Below, in pieces: positions 1 to 8,357 of a stretch of 64,000 bases of DNA (position 1 is the first letter of the stretch; every line of letters begins with the position of its first letter). Both the position numbers and the translations under genes were made by a program. The stretch is from VXMF01 sp965206775 (GTDB lineage Bacteria > Acidobacteriota > Terriglobia > Bryobacterales > UBA6623): NCBI GenBank assembly GCA_965206775.1, contig CBDBKU010000003.1:1798001-1862000 (forward strand). The letters run 5' to 3'. The notes under the pieces are model-generated. The model was not told the DNA's origin and made no database searches. It was given only the letters and a program-made list of their open reading frames with translations.

Positions 1-2
1 AT

Positions 3-749
3 GACCGACGCTACGGCGAAGCGGCGGTGAACGCTGCGGACTTCCTGCTGCAGCATGTGCGGCAGGGCGACAGGCTGCTTGCTACCTATGGAAAGGGGCA
101 GGCTCGCCTCGCGGCTTACAGCACAGACTACGCGTTCCTCGCCGAAGGCCTCCTCGCGATCTACGAATGGAACGGGGACATTCGCTACCTTCTGGAAGCC
201 GAGCGTCTCTCCGAATCCTTGGTCGATCACTACTGGGACGGCGATGAAGGAGGGTTCTACCTGACCGCCTCGGATCACGAGGAACTGCTCGTTCGGAGCA
301 AGTCCGCTCAGGACGGGGCAACTCCGTCGGCGAATTCGATGATGGCGCTCAGCCTGCAGAAGCTGGCTGTCTTGCTCGGGCGCGAGGACTACCGGGAGAA
401 GGCCGAGGGGATTCTCCGAGCCTTCGTCGATCAATCGTCGCGTTCCGTGTTCCAAGAGGAGCGCTTGCTATGCGCACTGGATGCCTGGCACCAAGGCTTG
501 GACGAAATTGCGATTGTCGGATCGCGAGACGATTCTCGGACCCTTGCGTTGATCGCAAAGGTGCACGCCAGTTACCGACCGAACAAGGTCGTGGCGCAAG
601 CGGGTCGGGCGGGCGCGCCGGACTCGGAGAGACTCCCCCTGCTGGCGGGACGCGATCTCGTGGAGGGGAAGCCCGCTGCATACGTTTGCCGCAACTACGC
701 TTGCGAGCGGCCCGTGACTGAACCGGACGAGCTGTTCGCCGGGGAATGA
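3..749 (+). CDS. YyaL/SSP411-type thioredoxin-domain protein, C-terminal part (5' end outside window)
   Basis: This is the C-terminal ~248 residues of a protein of the YyaL/spermatogenesis-associated protein 20 family. Full-length members are about 650-700 residues: an N-terminal thioredoxin-like domain, then an (alpha/alpha)6 barrel resembling six-hairpin glycosidases. Only the barrel end is present here. The reading frame is open from base 3 without a start; the GTG at 27 is internal, since the residues before it (RRYGEAAV) fit the family. Recognisable stretches are YSTDYAFLAEGLLAIYE, the HYWDGDEGGFYLT region and the DGATPSANSMMA motif. The last ~30 residues include YVCRNYACERPV, a cysteine pair typical of the family's C-terminus. 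The exact activity of the family is unknown. Start lies upstream of the window. Confidence 0.85.
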   Translation, partial: DRRYGEAAVNAADFLLQHVRQGDRLLATYGKGQARLAAYSTDYAFLAEGLLAIYEWNGDIRYLLEAERLSESLVDHYWDGDEGGFYLTASDHEELLVRSKSAQDGATPSANSMMALSLQKLAVLLGREDYREKAEGILRAFVDQSSRSVFQEERLLCALDAWHQGLDEIAIVGSRDDSRTLALIAKVHASYRPNKVVAQAGRAGAPDSERLPLLAGRDLVEGKPAAYVCRNYACERPVTEPDELFAGE

Positions 750-774
750 CTCCGGACCAGCGGTCGAGGTTGGC

Positions 775-1260
775 GTGGAGTCATCGAGCGAGAATCAGGT
801 CGATCGTCTGAGTGCATCCGAGGCTTCGAAGGGCCGCTCGGTGATCGACGAACGCGCGTCGGAAGAAAGCACTCTCCTTGTCCGGCCCGCCCGGGCTGGT
901 GAGATGCCGCGAATACGGGAACTCATCGCTTACTTTCCGAAGGAGCTCCTTCAAGCAGATGTCCCGCGCATCCAGTCCTTCTTCGTCGCGGAGCATCGTG
1001 GTTCCATCGTCGGTTGCTGCGCATTGCAAATCTACTCCAAGCGCTTGGCCGAGGTCCGCAGCCTAGCCGTTCACCCCGACTACCGCGGCAGGGGAATTGC
1101 CGCGCGGCTGGTCGATGCGTGCCGGGAGAGAGGGCGGGAGCGTCGAGTGCGACAGCTCTTCGCCGTCACGAGCGAACCGGGGTTTTTCGAAGGTCGCGGA
1201 TTCACCATGCACGCGGGCTGGAAGACGGCCCTCTTCGCGAACCTCGACGACGATTCGTGA
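775..1260 (+). CDS. GNAT family N-acetyltransferase (ArgA-like)
   Basis: A 161-residue acetyltransferase of the GNAT superfamily, which moves an acetyl group from acetyl-CoA to an amine. The first ~35 residues are low in structure; the GNAT fold starts near residue 36 (LVRPARAGEMPRIREL). Motif A is clear at about residues 97-115 (LAVHPDYRGRGIAARLV), with the R-G-x-G-I acetyl-CoA pyrophosphate loop. The following GFFEGRGF segment is the usual motif B region. This pattern resembles the short stand-alone N-acetylglutamate synthases of arginine biosynthesis, but there is no arg gene beside it, so the substrate is not settled. The start is a GTG 25 bases after the previous stop. Confidence 0.8.
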   Translation: MESSSENQVDRLSASEASKGRSVIDERASEESTLLVRPARAGEMPRIRELIAYFPKELLQADVPRIQSFFVAEHRGSIVGCCALQIYSKRLAEVRSLAVHPDYRGRGIAARLVDACRERGRERRVRQLFAVTSEPGFFEGRGFTMHAGWKTALFANLDDDS

Positions 1261-1377
1261 TCCTGCGCGGCCACCAGCCGCAAAGCGGCGACCGCCGACG
1301 GGTCTAGATGCGAGCTGCGCCTGTGTCACCATAATGCTTGAGATCCGCATCCGGGCGGCGCGGACCTTCGACTCCCC

Positions 1378-1869
1378 ATGCATTGGAACCGCGTGACCGT
1401 CGGTGGCGGGCTGATCGGCGCGCTGATTGTCGCCGGCGCGATCATCGTCTACAACTGGAATGCTACCCCTCGCCTGGATGGGGAAGTCACGGAAGTCCGG
1501 ACACTCGGCATGGACGGCGGAAGCTCCGTGGCGATTATAAACTTCGAAGCTTCGAACGCATCGAACTACGAAGTATCGATCACTGGACGCGAGATAGCTG
1601 TGGTTGACGCGGCTGGAAACCTGCTGGAAGGGCGGATTCTCAGCGTGTTCGACATCCAGCAGCTCTTCCAGTACTTCCCGGCGCTCGGTGGCATGAAAGA
1701 TGAGCCGTTGGTGGACAAACGGTACCTTGCATCCGGCGAATCAGTCCGCGGTCTAGCCGCAGCTCGGTTTGAAATCCCGAAACACGAGCTCGATATCCGC
1801 CAGGAGATCATCTTTCGCACATTCGACGTAAAGCAACGCAGAACAGAAATCCGCCAGGTTTCCGATTAA
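1378..1869 (+). CDS. Membrane-anchored protein of unknown function
   Basis: I do not recognise this 163-residue protein. It has one N-terminal transmembrane or uncleaved signal segment (about residues 8-26, GGGLIGALIVAGAIIVY), followed by a soluble, probably periplasmic beta-rich domain. The segment SSVAIINFEASNASNYEVSI suggests an immunoglobulin-like or FxLYD-like extracellular fold, as in small envelope proteins that describe a variable's value in a membrane-proximal beta-sandwich. No catalytic motif or cysteine pair is visible. It lies 12 bases upstream of the scaffold gene that follows, so the two may be cotranscribed. Codon use is like that of its neighbours. Confidence 0.7.
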   Translation: MHWNRVTVGGGLIGALIVAGAIIVYNWNATPRLDGEVTEVRTLGMDGGSSVAIINFEASNASNYEVSITGREIAVVDAAGNLLEGRILSVFDIQQLFQYFPALGGMKDEPLVDKRYLASGESVRGLAAARFEIPKHELDIRQEIIFRTFDVKQRRTEIRQVSD

Positions 1870-1881
1870 GCGAAACCCGCC

Positions 1882-2235
1882 GTGTACAGCGAAGTTCTCC
1901 TCGACCATTTCCGCAACCCCCGCCGAGTCGGGTCCCTTGACCCGCCCGCGGTGACCGTTCGGGTCGAGAACCCGATCTGCGGAGACATCATGACCTTGTC
2001 CGCAATCGTCTCGGAAGGCACGGTCATGGACGCCCGCTTCAAGGTGCGGGGCTGCACCGCGTCGATCGCGGCGGGCTCCGCGCTCACGGACATCTTGGTG
2101 GGAAGCCGGAGCGAAGACCTCCGCGGCATCGATGCTAGCGCTGTCGAATCGGCACTCGGTGGGCTGCCCAACGAATCCAAGCATGCCGCCCGGCTTGCCA
2201 GCGACGCTGCCAGGGCGCTGGCCGACCAGGTGTAA
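1882..2235 (+). CDS. IscU/NifU-like iron-sulfur cluster scaffold homologue lacking the third ligand cysteine
   Basis: A 117-residue homologue of the IscU/NifU N-terminal scaffold, on which Fe-S clusters are assembled before transfer to apoproteins. The opening MYSEVLLDHFRNPRRVG and the NPICGD motif (first ligand Cys, about residue 33, with its Asp) are typical, as is VRGCTASIAAGSALTD with the second ligand Cys at about residue 60. In IscU the third ligand lies in a K-x-HC motif; here the aligned sequence is SKHAARLASDA, so that cysteine is alanine. Either it binds a cluster differently or it is a regulatory relative. No cysteine desulfurase is adjacent. Start is GTG at 1882. Confidence 0.82.
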   Translation: MYSEVLLDHFRNPRRVGSLDPPAVTVRVENPICGDIMTLSAIVSEGTVMDARFKVRGCTASIAAGSALTDILVGSRSEDLRGIDASAVESALGGLPNESKHAARLASDAARALADQV

Positions 2236-2306
2236 GCCAGGGCGGAGATGTCCGCTCCGCCCGATGCCGGTTCAGGCGGACCAGCCTCCAGGCGGCGGGC
2301 AGGTCA

Positions 2307-3644
2307 CTAGCTTGGGGATTCCCGGTCTCGGAAAATTGCTATGAAGAGCGCCAGCACCAAAGCCGAGAGCACGGCTGGCAGCGCCCAGATGGATTGCCAG
2401 TCGATGAGGCCCTGCGCCCGTTGCAGCTTAGCCGACTGCTCGTCGCGTACTGCTTGGATTTCTGGGCTGCTTGCAGCGGTCTCTTCCAGTCGCGCCAGCT
2501 CGCTCCCCAGTTCCTGCACCTCGACCATCAGGGCGCGGGTTTCCTGGGGCGTGTTCCGCTCGTCCCAGAAACCCGCGACTCGAGCTCCGATAAGCATCCC
2601 GAGACCGAGAGTGAATAGCACCAGCAGCCCCTGCGCCTGAGCACGGATTTCCTTCCGAGCCGCCATATCGGTATAGATCTGTCCCGTTACGAAGAGGAAG
2701 TCGTAGCAGATTCCGTGGAGGATGATGCCGCCGTACATCATCCAGATCACTGAATCTGGAGTGCCCAAAGCGAACAGGCCGTATCGGACTACCCAGGCCA
2801 GCATGCCCACCGCGAGCATCCATTTCACGCCCAGCCGCCTGAAGAAGAGCGGCATCAGCAGCATGAAGAAGATCTCCGAGATCTGGCCGTAGCTCATGGC
2901 CTGCGTGACGTCCTCGATGCCAGCCAGTTGGACGGCTTTGGCCGCGAGCTGAAAGTAGAACGCCAGCGGGATGCAGATCAGAAACGTGCTCAGGATGAAG
3001 ATCGTGAACGAAGGCTTGCGGAAGAGCTCGAACGCGTCTGCTCCCGCCAGCTCCCGCCACGACGTGACCTTTCCCTTGGATGGGGGCGGGGTGTGCGGGA
3101 GCGTGAGGCAGTACGCTCCCATCAGTATTCCCGCCGCTCCGGTGAGTTGGAACATTTCGAGGCGGTCACCCCATCCCACCCACGCCAGCGCGAAGCCCGC
3201 GACGATCCAGCCGATGGTCCCGAACACACGGATCAGCGGGAACTCTTTCTGGGAATCTGTGACGTGATGCAGCGCCAGTGAGTTTGTCAGCGCCAGCGTC
3301 GGGAAGTAGCAGAGCGTATGCGCTAGGAACACCAGGTTGATCATCGTCGGCGAGGCCGGTGCCGACGGATCCATCAGGGAAGCCGCTAGGAACATGCAAC
3401 CGCCCCCGAGGACGTGCAAGGTGCACAGGATCCTTTCGGTCGCGAAGAATCGATCCGCAACCATGCCCACGAAGAACGGTGACAGCATGCACGCCAGCGG
3501 GCCAACGGCGTATGTCCACCCGAGGTCGCTGCCGGTAAAGCCGATCTTCACCAGGTAGAGCGGGGCTCCGACGTACCAAGCTCCCCAGATGAAGAACTGG
3601 ATGAACATCATCGCGCCGAGGCGCCCACTCGTGCTGGCATGCAT
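2307..3644 (-). CDS. MFS transporter, NupG/nucleoside:H+ symporter-like
   Basis: A 445-residue integral membrane protein with about 12 hydrophobic segments, in the NupG/XapB-like branch of the major facilitator superfamily, which imports nucleosides or similar solutes with protons. The N-terminus (FIQFFIWGAWYVGAPLYL) and the GTIGWIVAGFALAWVGWG segment are characteristic. A longer reading frame exists upstream, but the ATG at 3644 gives a normal N-terminus (MHASTSGRLGAMMF) and is preferred. Before the last membrane segment there is a ~50-residue charged, heptad-like cytoplasmic insertion (about residues 355-410), unusual for the family. The gene is divergent from recX with only 27 bases between starts. 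The transported substrate is inferred, not shown. Confidence 0.82.
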   Translation of the reverse strand: MHASTSGRLGAMMFIQFFIWGAWYVGAPLYLVKIGFTGSDLGWTYAVGPLACMLSPFFVGMVADRFFATERILCTLHVLGGGCMFLAASLMDPSAPASPTMINLVFLAHTLCYFPTLALTNSLALHHVTDSQKEFPLIRVFGTIGWIVAGFALAWVGWGDRLEMFQLTGAAGILMGAYCLTLPHTPPPSKGKVTSWRELAGADAFELFRKPSFTIFILSTFLICIPLAFYFQLAAKAVQLAGIEDVTQAMSYGQISEIFFMLLMPLFFRRLGVKWMLAVGMLAWVVRYGLFALGTPDSVIWMMYGGIILHGICYDFLFVTGQIYTDMAARKEIRAQAQGLLVLFTLGLGMLIGARVAGFWDERNTPQETRALMVEVQELGSELARLEETAASSPEIQAVRDEQSAKLQRAQGLIDWQSIWALPAVLSALVLALFIAIFRDRESPS

Positions 3645-3671
3645 CGCCTTATCGTAGTGAACTGCCTTAAC

Positions 3672-4235
3672 ATGGTGCCGATGGCCCGAGTTCCCGTGCC
3701 TTCCGGCAAGCTCTCGGCCGAGGCGCTCTATGAGTACGCCCTTCGAGCTCTCGCCCGCCGCTCGCACACAGTGGCCGAACTCGAGGCCAAGATCCGCCGG
3801 CGTTGCGCGGAGGAAGAGGATGTGGATGCCGTAGTGGAGAAGTTGCGCCGCCACGGCTATTTGGACGATGCGCGAGTTGCGGAGTCGCATACGGCAATCC
3901 GCCGAGACTTCAACGTGCTTGGGCGAAAGCGTGTCCTGGTGGAGCTAAAAAGGCGCGGTGTCGAAGAGGGGATGGCCGAGGAAGCTGTCGCGGACTCGTA
4001 CGAGGACTGCGACGAGTCGGAACTGGCCCGAATCTACCTGCGTCGAAAGATTGGTGCGTTGGCGGATGGCGGCAGGATCGAGGACCCCAAGCGAATAGCG
4101 CGCCTGTTCCGCGCGCTGGCACGAGCTGGATTCGACTCGTCAGCGATCACCGACGCACTTCGGGACGTGTCCGCGGATGGCGAATTGCTGGATGAGCTTG
4201 CCGAGGCGAGTGTGGCCAGCGATCCCGCCGACTGA
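3672..4235 (+). CDS. recX: Regulatory protein RecX
   Basis: A 187-residue RecX-type protein, which binds RecA filaments and restrains recombinase activity. It shows the tandem three-helix repeats of the family: ALRALARRSHTVAELEAKI followed by VVEKLRRHGYLDDARVAE (first repeat with the conserved YLDD), then DFNVLGRKRVLVELKRRGVEE (second repeat) and RIARLFRALARAGFDSSAI (third repeat). An upstream ATG at 3639 would overlap the start of the divergent transporter gene, so the ATG at 3672 is preferred; 3681 is also possible. recA is not adjacent, unlike in many bacteria where recX follows recA. Confidence 0.88.
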   Translation: MVPMARVPVPSGKLSAEALYEYALRALARRSHTVAELEAKIRRRCAEEEDVDAVVEKLRRHGYLDDARVAESHTAIRRDFNVLGRKRVLVELKRRGVEEGMAEEAVADSYEDCDESELARIYLRRKIGALADGGRIEDPKRIARLFRALARAGFDSSAITDALRDVSADGELLDELAEASVASDPAD

Positions 4236-4693
4236 TCCCCGTCCGCCAAGTGCTTGTTTCAGAGAGCGCGAAAGGTGCCTCTCCCCGCTCCTGTCTTGGA
4301 CATCGGAACACGGGCTGCCCGGCTGCAAGTCGGGATGACAGGCCACAATGCCCCGCGATGCCGGCGGGCTCTCTCGCAAGCCCCGTGAGTGGGATCTCCG
4401 CTCCGCTCGTGCCGAGACGGATCCCGGGGCACGATCCGATCTGTCGAGCCAGCCGGTCAAACATCCAGGGCGTCGCTCTCTGTGCCAGTGGTGACCCGAT
4501 CCGAACCTATTCCTTACGCTGTATCCCGCAACGCCTGGATGCGCGGGTTCCGTGCGCCGAATCGCAACCCTGGCCGGTCGAGGATGATATGCCCAAGCTT
4601 GATCAGCTTGCCTCTGCCCGGCATGACTGTTGTTCCGTCTCGTACTTTGCCGCTTGAGCGCGAGCCGGCCTGAGGCGCTAGGTTGAAGGAAGC
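4236..4693. other. Intergenic region, no supported gene
   Basis: This 458-base gap between recX and anmK has open frames on both strands, but none has a ribosome binding site, family signature or clear third-position GC bias. No terminator with a T run and no tRNA is visible. I see nothing I can name. Confidence 0.5.
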
Positions 4694-5842
4694 ATGTTGG
4701 TCGCAGGCATCATGAGCGGGACTTCGGTCGACGGCATTGATGTCGCGCTCGTAGAAATCGACGGGAATGGGTTCTCCTTGGAGATCGACGTGCTCGGCTT
4801 CCACGAAGTCCCGTTTCCGGAAAGCGTCCGGGCCGAGGTGCTCAGCGTATCCGACGCCACCGTCGCTACTTCGCGGATCAGCCAGCTCCACTTCCTCCTC
4901 GGCGAGTTGTTCGGGGCTGCCGTCCTCGAAGCTTGTCAGCGCTCCGGCATATCAGCCAACCATGTAGACTTGATTGGCTCCCACGGCCAAACGATCTACC
5001 ACCAAGCCGATCCAGCTGATCTTTGCGGTTTCCAGGTTTCCAGCACGCTCCAGATCGGCGAGCCTGCTCGCATTGCCAGAGCCGCCGGCGCGGCGGTGGT
5101 GTCGGACTTTCGATCTGCTGACATCGCTGCAGGAGGACAAGGCGCCCCCTTGGTGCCGTTCGCGGACTATCTCCTGTTCCGCGACTCGAGGATCAATCGC
5201 GTAGCCCTGAATATTGGCGGAATCGCGAACTTGACCGCGATCCCGGCCGGCGGGGGGCCGGAGTCGCTGCTCGCATTCGACACGGGCCCCGGAAACATGG
5301 TCATTGACGGACTGGTCGAGTCGATCACCGCTGGCGCGGAGAGATTCGACCGAAATGGGCGCATCGCATCGGTCGGCGAAGCCGACAAAGCGCTTCTCGA
5401 TGAACTTCTCAACGATCCGTATTTCGCGCAGCCCGCTCCCAAGAGCACCGGCCGGGAACGTTTCGGCCAGAAGTTCGCCGGAAGATTGCTAGAGAGCGGG
5501 CTTGGGCCTGAGTCCGCCGTTGCGACTGCTACCCAACTTACCGTGCGGACGATCCTATTGGCCATCGAGCAATTCGTGAGGCCGTCCATGCGAGTTGACG
5601 AACTAGTGGTTGCAGGCGGCGGCTGGCGGAATCCCTCGATCATGGAGCCCATTCGGAACGGGTTGCCGGGGACCCGAGTGCGGCCAACCGACGACTTCGG
5701 AGTGAGCAGCGACGCTAAGGAAGCGGTCGCCTTCGCGATCCTGGCCTACGAGACCTACCACGGGAGACCTTCCAACATTCCTTCTGCAACCGGGGCGTCC
5801 CGTCCGGTCGTGCTGGGGAGCACTACTCCGGCTCCGCTGTGA
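4694..5842 (+). CDS. anmK: Anhydro-N-acetylmuramic acid kinase
   Basis: A 382-residue member of the AnmK family. The enzyme phosphorylates and hydrates 1,6-anhydro-N-acetylmuramic acid to MurNAc-6-phosphate with ATP, in cytoplasmic peptidoglycan recycling. The N-terminal GIMSGTSVDGIDVALVE is the family signature and ATP-binding phosphate loop. GSHGQTIYH (about residue 95), the LNIGGIANLT segment and FDTGPGNMVIDG are the other hallmark blocks, and ELVVAGGGWRNPSI is the C-terminal actin-fold adenosine motif. Length is normal. The ATG at 4694 is preceded by GAAGGAAGC. No MurQ or NagZ gene is nearby. Confidence 0.95.
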   Translation: MLVAGIMSGTSVDGIDVALVEIDGNGFSLEIDVLGFHEVPFPESVRAEVLSVSDATVATSRISQLHFLLGELFGAAVLEACQRSGISANHVDLIGSHGQTIYHQADPADLCGFQVSSTLQIGEPARIARAAGAAVVSDFRSADIAAGGQGAPLVPFADYLLFRDSRINRVALNIGGIANLTAIPAGGGPESLLAFDTGPGNMVIDGLVESITAGAERFDRNGRIASVGEADKALLDELLNDPYFAQPAPKSTGRERFGQKFAGRLLESGLGPESAVATATQLTVRTILLAIEQFVRPSMRVDELVVAGGGWRNPSIMEPIRNGLPGTRVRPTDDFGVSSDAKEAVAFAILAYETYHGRPSNIPSATGASRPVVLGSTTPAPL

Positions 5843-5881
5843 CCCGAAGAACGGAAACAGGCCCGCCAGAGTCGTCGATCC

Positions 5882-8230
5882 TCAGTCGCCGCTCTCAAGC
5901 GTCGCGGCATCTCGCGCCCTCATGCGGAATGGCTTGCTGTTGACGATGCCGTCTACAAGCGCCGAGAATCGATTGCCGGATGCCTTCATGTTGCGATGTA
6001 TCTCGTCGATCGCCGGGTTATCGCGCCGATCGACGCCGCGGCCCAGAGCGTAGGTCAGGAGCTTCTTGGCCAACGTCCGCCCGAATGAGTCCGCTTCCGT
6101 CTCGATGAGGATCTTGCGCAGTTCCGCGGGGGAATTGAATGAACGGCCGCCCGGCAGCGTGCCTGACGAGTCCACCGCCAGATTGTCTTCTTCGCTGCGC
6201 CATTTGCCTACCGCGTCGTAGTTCTCCAAGCCAAACCCGATCGCATCCATCACCAGGTGGCACGACATGCAGCCCTCGTTGGCGCGGTGCGCCTCCATCT
6301 GCTCTCGCAGCGTGCCTCCTGCCTCGCCCGCCTGCACTTCCAGTTCCGGCACGTCAGGTGGAGGCGGGGGCGGGCTCTGGCCCAGGATGTTGTCCAGGAC
6401 CCACAGGCCGCGCAGGACCGGAGAGGTGCGTGTCGGATACGAGGACACGGTGAGAACGCTTGCCTGCCCGAGCAGGCCGCCGCGGCGCCGGTCCGGCAGG
6501 TCGACGCGTCGGAACTCCTCGCCTTCCACGCCGTCGATGTCGTAGTGACGCGCCAGTCGTTCGTTCAGATAGGAGAAATCGCTGTCGAGAAACTCAAGGA
6601 CACTGCGGTCCTCCCGTACGATGCTGCCGAAGAAGTGCTGGGTCTCGCTGCGCATCGCCTGCCTCAACGCGTCGTCGAACTCCGGGAATCGCTCGCCATC
6701 GGGCTGCGCCTGGGCTAGGTTGCGGAGTTGCAGCCACTGCCCTCCGAAGTGCTCCGCTAGCGCCGTTGACTTGGGATTTGCGAGCATTCTCCGCACTTGC
6801 TGCGCTATGGCCTGGTCCGAGTTCGCCAGCCCGGCTCGTGCCGCCTCGATCAGCTCGTCGTCCGGCATGCTGCTCCATATGAAGTACGACATCCGGGACG
6901 CCAGCTCGTAGCTGTCGATGGAACCGGACGATGATGACTCGCCAGGTGCTGGCTCGCGCTCGATACGGAATAGAAACTGCGGAGACACGAGGATGCCTTG
7001 CAAGACTGTCTGGACCATTCCCTCGAAGCCCTCCCCTGATCGAATCGCGCTTTCGGCAAGCCGCATCAGGCGCTGCATATCGCCATCGCCAAGAGGACGG
7101 CGGAATGCCCGCCGCGCCAGTCTTCCGAGGATCTCCTCCGCGCACGGCTTCCACGGCTCCTCGCCGGCGGGACGGCAGGTTAGGACCCTGCGATGGCTCG
7201 CGGGCAGAGGCATGGGCTCGGCGTCGAAGGGGCCGTTGATCTCCAGGTAGTCGACCCAGAGCTTGCGGGTCTTGAAGTCGGCATTCGGATTCATCGGCCT
7301 GCCGTCGAAATCAATGAAGCCTAGCCAAATCTCCTTCTGGCCTGGCTCCACCCGATGCCTGACTCGTTCCGACCGGTCGAAATCCTGCCCGGCCTCCACG
7401 GCTTTCGTCGCCATCCGTTCCCCGTCAATGACCATGGTCATGATGCGCGGCGGTGGAGCCTTCATGCCGGCTAGGTACTGTCCGTTGTCTTCGGACCTCT
7501 GGCGGCGGTCCGTCGCGCCGAATGCGAACTCGTAGATGCCCTCCGCCGGGAAGTCGCGTGTCAGCATGATCGAGCCGTCCGCGGTGAAGGGCGAGACTCT
7601 CCCGATCGCGGCTGGGTTTTCCGCGTCGCGAACAGCCTGGATCCGGAATCGGGTCGGCTCCGCCATGCGGGGCCTGTCCCAGATTGCAGTGCGGGCCAAC
7701 TGGTCCGCTGCATCAAGGTACTTCTCCATCAGCAGAGGGGACACCGACAGCACGTCGCCGATATTGTCAAAGCCGTAGCCGGAGTCGTCGACCGGGAACG
7801 AGTCCGCAGGCCGCAGGTCGACGTGCAGAAGGTCGCGGACGGTATTGTTGTATTCCGTGCGGTTGAGTCTCCGGGCAGTCACTCGGCCCGGGCTCTCGAC
7901 CCTGTGAGCCTGCATCGACGCGAGGCGGCTCTCTATCCACGCCACCAGCGACGCCAGTTCGGCGGGCAAAGGGGGATCGCTTCCGGGGGGCGGCATTTTG
8001 CCGCTCCGCGTCACTCGAAGCACGTCGTCCCAGACGCTCGGATGCCGCAGGGCCTCGCTCTCGTCAGCGAACAGGTCGAAGCGCAAATCCGCCATCTGCA
8101 GCTGTTCGCCATGGCAGGACGAACAATGCTGGGCCAGGAAGGGTTGTACGGTGTCCTCGAAGGTGTCCGCGGCCGCGCAAGATGCAAGCAGCGCGATCGA
8201 GGCAAGGACACGAATCGACACTGCCATCAT
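5882..8230 (-). CDS. Secreted DUF1587/DUF1592/DUF1588/DUF1585 cytochrome-like protein (orphan copy)
   Basis: A 782-residue exported protein of the multidomain family common in Acidobacteriota and Planctomycetes. A signal peptide (about residues 1-22) precedes a planctomycete-type cytochrome c domain with CSSCH at 36-40 and the KMPPP segment. Then come DUF1587 (RRLNRTEYNNTVRDLLHVD), a carbohydrate-binding-like insert, DUF1595 (about residues 365-430), DUF1592 (SYELASRMSYFIWSSMPDDELIEAA), DUF1588 (GGLLGQASVLTVSSYPTRTSPVLRG and CMSCHLVMDAIGFGLENYD) and DUF1585 (FGRTLAKKLLTYALGRGVD). The family is thought to act in periplasmic oxidation of carbon compounds; its reaction is unproven. No DUF1552 partner follows, unlike the copy at 23.8 kb. 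It converges with anmK. Confidence 0.9.
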   Translation of the reverse strand: MMAVSIRVLASIALLASCAAADTFEDTVQPFLAQHCSSCHGEQLQMADLRFDLFADESEALRHPSVWDDVLRVTRSGKMPPPGSDPPLPAELASLVAWIESRLASMQAHRVESPGRVTARRLNRTEYNNTVRDLLHVDLRPADSFPVDDSGYGFDNIGDVLSVSPLLMEKYLDAADQLARTAIWDRPRMAEPTRFRIQAVRDAENPAAIGRVSPFTADGSIMLTRDFPAEGIYEFAFGATDRRQRSEDNGQYLAGMKAPPPRIMTMVIDGERMATKAVEAGQDFDRSERVRHRVEPGQKEIWLGFIDFDGRPMNPNADFKTRKLWVDYLEINGPFDAEPMPLPASHRRVLTCRPAGEEPWKPCAEEILGRLARRAFRRPLGDGDMQRLMRLAESAIRSGEGFEGMVQTVLQGILVSPQFLFRIEREPAPGESSSSGSIDSYELASRMSYFIWSSMPDDELIEAARAGLANSDQAIAQQVRRMLANPKSTALAEHFGGQWLQLRNLAQAQPDGERFPEFDDALRQAMRSETQHFFGSIVREDRSVLEFLDSDFSYLNERLARHYDIDGVEGEEFRRVDLPDRRRGGLLGQASVLTVSSYPTRTSPVLRGLWVLDNILGQSPPPPPPDVPELEVQAGEAGGTLREQMEAHRANEGCMSCHLVMDAIGFGLENYDAVGKWRSEEDNLAVDSSGTLPGGRSFNSPAELRKILIETEADSFGRTLAKKLLTYALGRGVDRRDNPAIDEIHRNMKASGNRFSALVDGIVNSKPFRMRARDAATLESGD

Positions 8231-8357
8231 TGTATTTGCTCGTTCTTCAAGGGAGCCCGTCCCGAACCCGCCACGGAGCCCGACACCGTCGCGGCCGACA
8301 CGCCCTACGCCAAGCCTTGCCGGGTCGCTGCGGTTGATAGCCTAGGAAAGGGGAAGT

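Noticed and set aside
4250..4670. Overlapping open frames on both strands between recX and anmK
   Set aside because: They are mutually exclusive, have no homology that I recognise and lack start signals.
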